Origin: Methanomicrobiales archaeon
Lineage (GTDB): Archaea; Halobacteriota; Methanomicrobia; Methanomicrobiales; JACTUA01
Assembly: GCA_028678885.1 (NCBI GenBank)
Contig: JAJRCP010000094.1
Location: 1 to 12,758 of the forward strand
DNA length: 12,758 nucleotides
Reading direction: 5' to 3'
In this document: piece after piece, positions 1 through 5,744 of the stretch
Numbering within the stretch: position 1 is the stretch's first letter
How the letters are laid out: each line of letters begins with the position of its first letter
Position numbers and translations under genes: made by a program
The notes under the pieces: model-generated
Told to the model about the DNA's origin: nothing
What the model saw: only the letters and a program-made list of their open reading frames with translations
Databases searched by the model: none

Positions 1-78
1 CATAAATGACCCTGCCATTACTAATTTTTTTAATTCGAATGGATGATGGTGATTAGAGAATCTCCTGAGCATACTTAC

Positions 79-89
79 TTATATATAGT
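79..89 (+). promoter_or_regulatory. TATA box of the aromatic amino-acid operon
   Basis: An AT-only run reading TTATATATAG lies about 215 nt before the first structural gene. Archaeal transcription normally begins about 25-27 nt downstream of the TATA centre, which puts the transcript start near 109-113. That leaves a leader of roughly 190 nt before the GTG of the first gene. No other TATA-like element of equal quality lies between here and 303. The start site is inferred, not seen. Confidence 0.55.
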
Positions 90-112
90 ACGGAATTCTC
101 ACTAAGTATCCA

Positions 113-160
113 ATGCAGGGTGAATGTTTTTTCGCCAGTGGTCGCTTTTATCGCCGCTAG
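113..160 (+). CDS. Possible aromatic-rich leader peptide (15 codons)
   Basis: A mini-ORF in the operon leader runs from ATG to TAG and encodes MQGECFFASGRFYRR. Four of its 15 residues are Phe or Tyr (an FF pair and an FY pair), the end products of the pathway encoded downstream. Its ATG falls almost exactly where transcription from the TATA box at 79-89 should begin, so it could be read as a leaderless message; no Shine-Dalgarno site precedes it. Bacterial attenuators use such peptides to sense charged tRNA. Whether this one is translated, or is a chance ORF, cannot be told from one sequence. Short ORFs of this size are common by chance. Confidence 0.3.
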   Translation: MQGECFFASGRFYRR

Positions 161-217
161 ATTAAGCCATTCTCTCCCGGCATACATCACCAGAATTCAT
201 CGGTGCATTTTTCTACG

Positions 218-246
218 GGTAAACAGAATTAATTCCTCTGTTTATC
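218..246 (+). promoter_or_regulatory. Leader hairpin 1 (possible attenuator arm)
   Basis: Positions 218-227 (GGTAAACAGA) pair with 237-246 (TCTGTTTATC) as a 10-bp stem with one G-U pair and a 9-nt loop. The core AAACAGA/TCTGTTT is perfect. No U-tract follows directly, so it is not an obvious terminator. The same TCTGTTT recurs at 277-283 and AAACAGA recurs at 312-318 inside the first gene, so other pairings compete with this hairpin. Confidence 0.4.
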
Positions 247-270
247 GTTACTTCGGGTTTTATCTGTAGA

Positions 271-299
271 TCACACTCTGTTTGGGGGTGTGAGGTGAT
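271..299 (+). promoter_or_regulatory. Hairpin overlapping the first gene's ribosome binding site
   Basis: TCACAC at 271-276 pairs perfectly with GTGTGA at 288-293. The stem extends inward with G-U and C-G pairs (277-279 with 285-287). The 3' arm runs into the Shine-Dalgarno sequence GAGGTGAT at 292-299, a full match to the complement of the archaeal 16S rRNA 3' end, set 3 nt before the GTG at 303. The strong site supports the GTG start. Partial occlusion by the hairpin suggests translational control, which is inference. Confidence 0.45.
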
Positions 300-302
300 A
301 TT

Positions 303-1106
303 GTGAGAGGAAAACAGATTCGTTTGGAACGTATTATGGATCGAAACACACATCGTACGATCCTCGTACCGCTAGATCACGGAGTGACCAGCGGTCCCAT
401 CGAGGGTCTTGTGGACATGGAACGGACTGTGAACGCAGTCGCAGAAGGGGGGGCCAATGCTGTCATCGGACATTTGGGTCTCGCTCTCCATGGTCACAGG
501 GGAAGGGGAAGGGATATCGGTCTTATCCTCCATTTATCTGCAAGTACCTCATTGGGGCCGGATCCCAATGAGAAAGTACTCGTGAATACGGTGACCAATG
601 CCGTCAAGATGGGGGCAGATGGCGTATCGATGCATGTGAATATCGGTGCAGAGAAGGAAGCAGACATGCTCAAGGACCTGGGACAGATTGCCGTTGATTG
701 CATCGAATGGGGGATGCCTCTTCTTGCTATGATGTACCCCCGCGGTCGGAAAGTGACTGATGAACACCTCGTCGATCATGTCAAATTGGCTGCACGGGTT
801 GCCGCTGAACTGGGCGCAGATGTGGTAAAAACAGTCTATACAGGTGATCCCGAAACCTTCCGGGAGGTCACCCAGGGGTGCCCCGTTCCTGTTGTGGTCG
901 CTGGGGGATCGAAGACCGATGACCGTGCTACGTTCGAACTGATAGAAGGCGCGATGCAGGGTGGTGCAGCGGGAATCTCCATTGGACGGAATGCCTTCCA
1001 GCATCCTTCACCTACAGAATTCTTGCGGGCAGCTGCCCTAATAGTACATGAAGGAAATACCGCTGAAGATGCCTTACAGAAACTGGCAAGGAGTGTAAAA
1101 GCATGA
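303..1106 (+). CDS. ADH/DKFP synthase-family aldolase, copy 1
   Basis: This 267-aa TIM-barrel aldolase belongs to the archaeal class I fructose-bisphosphate aldolase / 2-amino-3,7-dideoxy-D-threo-hept-6-ulosonate (ADH) synthase family. In archaea lacking the erythrose-4-phosphate route, ADH synthase condenses L-aspartate semialdehyde with 6-deoxy-5-ketofructose-1-phosphate (DKFP), and type II dehydroquinate synthase uses the product. Expected active-site residues are visible: Asp25 in PLDHG, Tyr145 in MMYPRG, and the Schiff-base Lys176 in DVVKTVYTGD; a phosphate-binding GGSK lies near 201-204. The GTG start is chosen because it has a strong Shine-Dalgarno site and the N-terminus matches the second copy. 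The stop overlaps the next gene by 4 nt. The copy directly downstream is a paralogue, so which of the two makes ADH and which makes DKFP is not settled by sequence. Confidence 0.9.
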   Translation: MRGKQIRLERIMDRNTHRTILVPLDHGVTSGPIEGLVDMERTVNAVAEGGANAVIGHLGLALHGHRGRGRDIGLILHLSASTSLGPDPNEKVLVNTVTNAVKMGADGVSMHVNIGAEKEADMLKDLGQIAVDCIEWGMPLLAMMYPRGRKVTDEHLVDHVKLAARVAAELGADVVKTVYTGDPETFREVTQGCPVPVVVAGGSKTDDRATFELIEGAMQGGAAGISIGRNAFQHPSPTEFLRAAALIVHEGNTAEDALQKLARSVKA

Positions 1107-1885
1107 TTGGAAAACAGATTCGTTTAGAAAGGATCATCGATCGAAACACAAAGAGAACCGTGATCATCCCTATGGATCACGGGTTTACCCTTGGTCAGAT
1201 CGAGGGATTGACGGATATGACCCGGATCATTTCCGAAGTGAGCGAAGGGGGGGCAAATGCGATCATCCTGCACAAGGGATTGGTCAAGACCGGTCATCGG
1301 AAACAGGGGAAAGATATCGGGCTCATCGTACACCTCTCGGCCAGCACGTCCATGAATCCGGATCCGAACGATAAAGTGCTGGTCTGTACAGTTGAAGAGG
1401 CGATTGCACTCGGCGCGGATGCTGTTTCTATCCACGTCAATCTGGGGGCTTCAAATGAATCGCGAATGATTGAATCAGCAGGGGTAATCTCTAAGGAGTG
1501 CACTCGCTGGGGCATGCCACTCTTGATCATGATCTATCCTCGGGGAAAGAATATCCCCTCAGATCCAGCCGTTGCGATAGGACACTGTGTTCGGGTTGCC
1601 GAGGAATTGGGAGCTGACCTGATCAAGACAAATTATTCGGGGGATATAGAATCCTTTAGCCGGATCACCCAGGCCTGCTCCGTTCCCGTTCTAATCGCCG
1701 GTGGGGAAAAGGGAGGGGATCTGGAGACCCTCACCACCATACGGGATGCCATGAGTGCAGGTGCATCCGGAGTCTGTATGGGGAGAAATTCCTTCCAGCG
1801 GCCGGATCCTAGGAAATTTGTTCATTCTATCTGCAATGTGGTTCATTATGGGGTAGATCCAGACAAAGCCCTGGTGACCCGATGA
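1103..1885 (+). CDS. ADH/DKFP synthase-family aldolase, copy 2
   Basis: This 260-aa paralogue of the preceding gene is well over half identical to it near the N-terminus. It keeps Asp25 (PMDHG), Tyr145 (MIYPRG) and Lys175 (DLIKTNYSGD), so it looks catalytically intact. In Methanocaldococcus jannaschii two members of this family split the work: one (MJ1585) makes DKFP and the other (MJ0400) makes ADH. A tandem pair ahead of dehydroquinate synthase II fits such a division, but redundant function is also possible. The ATG overlaps the upstream stop (ATGA) and the TGA overlaps the ATG of the next gene, implying coupled translation. A 17-nt stretch just after the start (1109-1125) is identical to 309-325 in copy 1. 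Confidence 0.9.
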   Translation: MIGKQIRLERIIDRNTKRTVIIPMDHGFTLGQIEGLTDMTRIISEVSEGGANAIILHKGLVKTGHRKQGKDIGLIVHLSASTSMNPDPNDKVLVCTVEEAIALGADAVSIHVNLGASNESRMIESAGVISKECTRWGMPLLIMIYPRGKNIPSDPAVAIGHCVRVAEELGADLIKTNYSGDIESFSRITQACSVPVLIAGGEKGGDLETLTTIRDAMSAGASGVCMGRNSFQRPDPRKFVHSICNVVHYGVDPDKALVTR

Positions 1886-2868
1886 AGGAGTTCTGGGTAG
1901 ATATCCGGCCCTGGAAAAAGGCCCTGGCAACTGCAGCAATTGAGAGTGGTGCAGATGCAGTGGTAGTGGAAAAGGCCGGATCTATCCGTGAGCTGGGGCG
2001 CGTATGTACCGTGGCGCCCGATGGAGATCTGATCCTAGGGAAAGATGTTGTTGAGGTGCAGATCGCTGATAAAGCAGGGGAGCAAGCAGCGGTAGAGAAA
2101 GCTAAGCATGGTCTCGTTATTGTGTCAACAACAGACTGGACAGTCATACCGCTGGAAAATCTTGTAGCTCAGTCGGACCATATCATCGCTCTTGTTCATA
2201 CAAAGGAAGAAGCCGAGCTCGCTCTTTCTGCCTTGGAGAAAGGGGTGCACGGAATCCTCCTGAGGACCGGAGATCCGGGGCTTGTTCGGGAGATCGCAAA
2301 AATGCTCAAGAATATGGCTGAACAGGTCTCCCTTCGACCCTTTACCGTTATTGCCGTCAGACCAGTTGGAATGGGAGATCGGGTCTGTGTTGACACCTGT
2401 TCCATCCTCTCAGAAGGTCAGGGACTTCTTGTGGGAGACACCTCTGCAGGATTCCTCCTTATTCATGCGGAAACGCTGGTGAATCCCTATGTCGCACCCC
2501 GACCCTTTCGGATTAATGCAGGAGGTGCGCATGCGTATCTCCTGATGCCCTCAGGAAAGACCTCGTATTTATCGGAACTCCATTCTGGTGACCATGTACT
2601 CATTGTGGATGAAAAGGGGGACGGTACCCAAGCGATTGTGGGAAGAGTGAAGATAGAACGAAGGCCGCTTATTAGGGTAGAGGCAGAGACCGAGAGAACT
2701 CGGGTGAGCCTGATACTCCAGAACGCAGAGACCATACGCCTGATAAGGCCAGATGGCACCGCCGTATCCGTCGTGGAGCTGAAGGAAGGTGACCAGGTCC
2801 TCGGCCTTGCCACAGAGAGCGGGCGTCATTTTGGGATGGCTATACATGAAACTATAATAGAGAAGTGA
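1882..2868 (+). CDS. aroB': 3-dehydroquinate synthase, type II (archaeal AroB')
   Basis: This enzyme oxidatively deaminates and cyclises ADH to 3-dehydroquinate, with NAD, replacing the bacterial AroB reaction. The 328-aa length is normal for the archaeal family. Recognisable blocks are GMGDRVCVDTCS (163-174), the glycine-rich GQGLLVGDTSAG (179-190) and NPYVAPRPFRINAG (201-214), followed by a beta-rich C-terminal part. It is soluble, with no signal peptide or membrane segment. The start ATG overlaps the upstream stop by 4 nt. Its position straight after the two aldolase paralogues confirms the archaeal route into the shikimate pathway. It ends 4 nt before the tyrA start, the only junction in the operon's intact genes without overlap. 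Confidence 0.95.
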   Translation: MKEFWVDIRPWKKALATAAIESGADAVVVEKAGSIRELGRVCTVAPDGDLILGKDVVEVQIADKAGEQAAVEKAKHGLVIVSTTDWTVIPLENLVAQSDHIIALVHTKEEAELALSALEKGVHGILLRTGDPGLVREIAKMLKNMAEQVSLRPFTVIAVRPVGMGDRVCVDTCSILSEGQGLLVGDTSAGFLLIHAETLVNPYVAPRPFRINAGGAHAYLLMPSGKTSYLSELHSGDHVLIVDEKGDGTQAIVGRVKIERRPLIRVEAETERTRVSLILQNAETIRLIRPDGTAVSVVELKEGDQVLGLATESGRHFGMAIHETIIEK

Positions 2869-2872
2869 GACC

Positions 2873-3115
2873 ATGCGCATTGGAATTATCGGTGGAACCG
2901 GTGGAATGGGATCCTTTTTCCAGAGGGTCTGGGAGCGGGCAGGTCATGAAGTGCTCATCTCAGGAAGAACTACTCCCTGTACTTCCCTGGATCTTGCGGG
3001 GAAAAGCGATGTCATTATGGTTTCTGTACCCATCCGGGCTACTGTACAGGTCATTGAAGAGATTGCACCAGTTCTCACCGATAACCTGGTGTTCTGTGAT
3101 CTCACTTCCTTGTAA
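2873..3115 (+). CDS. tyrA: Prephenate dehydrogenase, N-terminal fragment (interrupted by TAA)
   Basis: These 80 residues are the NAD(P)-binding Rossmann half of an archaeal TyrA. The GxGGxxG loop is GGTGGMG (7-13), and the fragment ends DLTSL. TyrA converts prephenate to 4-hydroxyphenylpyruvate on the way to tyrosine. In relatives the motif continues TS-x-Lys; here the Lys codon position is TAA (3113-3115), one base away from AAA. The remainder of the protein follows in the same frame. Ser79, next to the stop, corresponds to the active-site serine region of TyrA, so this fragment alone cannot be a full enzyme. It may be a nonsense-mutated gene, a sequencing error, or the first subunit of a split enzyme. 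Pyrrolysine decoding is not an explanation, because that uses UAG. Confidence 0.8.
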   Translation: MRIGIIGGTGGMGSFFQRVWERAGHEVLISGRTTPCTSLDLAGKSDVIMVSVPIRATVQVIEEIAPVLTDNLVFCDLTSL

Positions 3116-3118
3116 ATG
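3113..3118 (+). other. In-frame stop/start junction TAAATG within tyrA
   Basis: TAA (3113-3115) is followed at once by ATG (3116-3118) in the same reading frame. This is the exact point where TyrA proteins have a conserved lysine after TS-x. One A-to-T change would create it. The adjacency would let a terminating ribosome restart without moving. Whether it is a base-call error or real is undecided. Confidence 0.85.
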
Positions 3119-3697
3119 AAACCGGTTGAAGCGATGCTGGCTTCAAAGGCAGAAGTACTCGGTCTTCATCCTATGTTCGGTCCCGGAGTCCGTTCGCTCC
3201 AGGGTCAGACAATTCTTGCATGTCCAGTCCGGTGCAAGAAAGAAACGAAGAACACCTTCTTTACCATATTCAGGGATCAGGGAGCAAGGGTTGTCTCCAT
3301 CTCACCTGGAGAGCATGATCGCCTGATGGCTGTTATCCAGGGCCTCACGCACTTCTCCACCCTGTGCATGGCCGAGACAATGCAAAGGCTCCACACGGAT
3401 ATCGATCGGGCCCTGGAATGTACCAGTCCCATCTACCGTATTGAGATTGGACTGATCGGACGCCTTCTGGACCAGGATCCTGATCTGTATGGGGATATGC
3501 TCACGATGAATCCATTCATGGTTCCGATGGTCGAAAAATTCGGAGAAGCAACCGATAGTCTAAGCCGGATTCTTCAGCAAAAAGATGCGGAAGGGTTTCA
3601 TAAATTCTTTATCGATAATGCAATGACATTCGCCCAGTACAGAGCCCAAGCCACCCGGGAGACCGATGCGGTGATCGATTTTCTGGTGAACAAATGA
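3116..3697 (+). CDS. tyrA: Prephenate dehydrogenase, C-terminal fragment
   Basis: These 193 residues continue the previous frame and begin with an ATG directly after the TAA. They carry the rest of the catalytic region and the all-helical dimerisation domain of TyrA. Visible motifs are HPMFGP (18-23), GLTHF with His79, and SPIYRI (104-109); the two His residues match conserved substrate/catalytic histidines of the family. Counting the lost codon, the two pieces total 274 codons, the expected size for an archaeal TyrA without chorismate mutase. A GTGATC at 3096-3101, 14 nt before the ATG, could act as a weak ribosome site, so reinitiation could make this piece. The open frame of this half shows no decay, which suggests either a very recent stop or a functional split. 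The stop overlaps the pheA start (ATGA). Confidence 0.8.
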   Translation: MKPVEAMLASKAEVLGLHPMFGPGVRSLQGQTILACPVRCKKETKNTFFTIFRDQGARVVSISPGEHDRLMAVIQGLTHFSTLCMAETMQRLHTDIDRALECTSPIYRIEIGLIGRLLDQDPDLYGDMLTMNPFMVPMVEKFGEATDSLSRILQQKDAEGFHKFFIDNAMTFAQYRAQATRETDAVIDFLVNK

Positions 3698-4479
3698 CCA
3701 TCTTTACTCTAGGGCCCGAGGGAACCTTCAGTCATGAGATGGCAGAAGAATTGTACCATGAAAAAATTGTTCTTTTGCCCACTATCCAATCTGTTTTTGA
3801 GAGAGTTCAGGAAGGAAAGGATCTAGGACTTGTCCCTCTTGAAAATAGTGAGACAGGAGGAGTAGGAACGACACTCACCTGTCTTCAGGAGTTCACGATT
3901 TTCATCGTGGGGGAGGCCTTTAAAGAGATACATCACCACCTTGCGGGGAAGTATGATACAATCCAGGTGGTGTATGTACATTCCCAGACCCACGAGCAGT
4001 GCAGCCGGTTCCTGGAGAGCGAAGAATTTCCCACAATTCACACCCGAAGCAATGCTGAGAGTGCACTTCTGGCGCAAAAGAATCCGAATACGGGTGCCAT
4101 CATCCCAGAAGGAGCGGCAAGACGCTACCATCTCCCTATCATCAGAAGGGATGTCCAAAACAATCTCCATAACGTGACCCGTTTCGTGATTCTTTCCTCA
4201 AAACCCAACCGTTCCCGAAAGGGTATGAAGTGCAGTATCCTTATCGATCCCCAGATCGATCGGGCTGGGTTGCTCCACGATCTTCTGGGAGTATTCTCGG
4301 AAAAATCTATCAATCTCACACGTATAGAGTCCCGCCCTTCCCGCAGAGGGATGGGAAGCTATGTATTCTTCATCGATTTTCAGACAGCTCCAGGATGGAG
4401 AGAAGGCATGCAACGGCTCAAGGATCTGACCAACGTAAAGGAACTCGGGTGTTATCTGGAGGTCAAGTCAGCCACATGA
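3694..4479 (+). CDS. pheA: Prephenate dehydratase with ACT domain
   Basis: This 261-aa enzyme decarboxylates and dehydrates prephenate to phenylpyruvate for phenylalanine synthesis. The catalytic domain (about 1-175) shows GPEGTFS (7-13), PLENS (48-52) and the catalytic TRF motif (162-164). An ACT regulatory domain (about 179-255) carries ESRP (212-215), which in characterised enzymes helps bind phenylalanine; the partner GALV motif is AGLL here (191-194). Feedback inhibition by Phe is therefore likely but inferred. There is no fused chorismate mutase domain, so a separate mutase must exist elsewhere. The gene overlaps tyrA and aroA by 4 nt each. Confidence 0.95.
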   Translation: MTIFTLGPEGTFSHEMAEELYHEKIVLLPTIQSVFERVQEGKDLGLVPLENSETGGVGTTLTCLQEFTIFIVGEAFKEIHHHLAGKYDTIQVVYVHSQTHEQCSRFLESEEFPTIHTRSNAESALLAQKNPNTGAIIPEGAARRYHLPIIRRDVQNNLHNVTRFVILSSKPNRSRKGMKCSILIDPQIDRAGLLHDLLGVFSEKSINLTRIESRPSRRGMGSYVFFIDFQTAPGWREGMQRLKDLTNVKELGCYLEVKSAT

Positions 4480-5744
4480 GGATCCAATTACCCAGGGCAA
4501 AGGAGGTACAGGCAACCTTCGCGGCACCTCCCTCAAAGTCCTTTACCCACCGGGCATATATAGCTGGAGCACTGGCAGAAGGGCGATCCGTTATCAGCAA
4601 TGCCCTTTTGGCGGATGACACAGCAGTCACTAGGAATATTCTGACTGAGTGGGGGATCCCCATCCAAGGATCAGGGGGTTTGGTTGAGATTGAGGGTAAA
4701 GGAGGGACTTTCTGCTGCGAGAAAGGAAAAAGAATTGATGTCCACGATTCGGGAACAAGTATACGATTCTTTACCACCCTAGCCCTTCTCTGCACAGTAC
4801 CTGTAGTCCTTGAAGGGAGCCGACGGATGCACGAACGCCCTATCGGATCTCTGATAGATGCAATCCGTAGGATTGGGGCAGAGTGTACATACCTTGGGAA
4901 GGAGGGTTTTCCGCCATTACGGATTTCAGGGACCCTCCAGGGAGGTAATATAGAGATATCAGGAAAAGAAAGCAGTCAATTCATATCATCGATCCTGCTG
5001 GCAAGCCCGTATGCTCAGGAAGATATCACTCTTACCTGTCCGGAAATACCAGTATCACAGGCCTACATCGATATTACCCTCAGAGTAATGCAAGATTTTG
5101 GGGCCCGATATAAACGGAACGGGTATACATCTTATACCGTGCAGTCCGGAGCACATTATACAGGAACTAACTATATGGTGGAAGGAGACTACTCCTCCGC
5201 CGCATATTTTATGGCAATAGCTGCTATCTGTGGAGGTTCGGTCACGGTAACGGGGCTCAACCCTTCCACCCCCCAGGGGGATCATCTGTTTCTGGAAGCG
5301 CTCTCTGCGATGGGCTGTAAAATCCACTGGAAAGAGGAAGGGCTGAATATCTCTCGCGAGGGTGACCTCAGCGGGATTACCATCAATATGTCCTCCTCCC
5401 CCGATAGTGTGCAGACCCTGTGCATGATTGCTGCCTGTGCACGTTCCCCGACGACTATTACCGGTGTGCACCATTTGAGGCTTAAGGAGAGCGATCGTCT
5501 CCAATCCACCGCGGACGTCCTGCGAACATTGGGGGCAGATGTACGTCTAGGAAAAGAACATATCACAATTCTGCCTGGTCCCCTCCACAGTGGGGTGGTC
5601 GATCCAAAAAATGATCACCGGACAGTAATGAGCGCCGCTGTTCTTGGACTCGGAATCGGCGGAGTTACCATCCTGCAAGCAGAATGTGTGAATAAATCAT
5701 TTCCTGAATTCTGGATGAGGTTGCGGGAGGCGGGCCTCTTGTGA
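4476..5744 (+). CDS. aroA: 3-phosphoshikimate 1-carboxyvinyltransferase (EPSP synthase)
   Basis: This 422-aa enzyme transfers the enolpyruvyl group of PEP to shikimate-3-phosphate. Motifs in order are PPSKSFTHR (18-26, Lys21), DSGTSIRFF (91-99), ERPIG (120-124), SSQFISS (166-172), Asp310 in the SPDSVQT segment (the catalytic Asp position), LKESDRL (336-342), DHRTVMSA (380-387) and NKSFPEFW (406-413, Lys407). The loop usually written N(S/A)GT begins with Asp91, a minor variant. The frame is open further upstream (to 4230), but the ATG at 4476 is chosen because it overlaps the pheA stop as ATGA and gives the family N-terminus. The last codon overlaps the GTG of the next gene. Confidence 0.95.
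   Translation: MRIQLPRAKEVQATFAAPPSKSFTHRAYIAGALAEGRSVISNALLADDTAVTRNILTEWGIPIQGSGGLVEIEGKGGTFCCEKGKRIDVHDSGTSIRFFTTLALLCTVPVVLEGSRRMHERPIGSLIDAIRRIGAECTYLGKEGFPPLRISGTLQGGNIEISGKESSQFISSILLASPYAQEDITLTCPEIPVSQAYIDITLRVMQDFGARYKRNGYTSYTVQSGAHYTGTNYMVEGDYSSAAYFMAIAAICGGSVTVTGLNPSTPQGDHLFLEALSAMGCKIHWKEEGLNISREGDLSGITINMSSSPDSVQTLCMIAACARSPTTITGVHHLRLKESDRLQSTADVLRTLGADVRLGKEHITILPGPLHSGVVDPKNDHRTVMSAAVLGLGIGGVTILQAECVNKSFPEFWMRLREAGLL

Noticed and set aside
1..3. Possible start codon (CAT = ATG on the minus strand) of a divergent gene running off the left edge
   Set aside because: Only one codon would be visible, and no convincing ribosome site lies upstream of it on the minus strand.
549..1004. 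Long minus-strand frames opposite the aldolase genes
   Set aside because: They lie wholly opposite strongly recognised coding sequence and show no family features.
3113..3115. Recoding of the tyrA stop as pyrrolysine or selenocysteine
   Set aside because: Pyrrolysine uses UAG and selenocysteine UGA; this codon is UAA, and no relevant structure was seen.
4230..4475. N-terminal extension of EPSP synthase upstream of 4476
   Set aside because: It overlaps pheA in another frame, and the ATG at 4476 gives the family N-terminus with an ATGA overlap.
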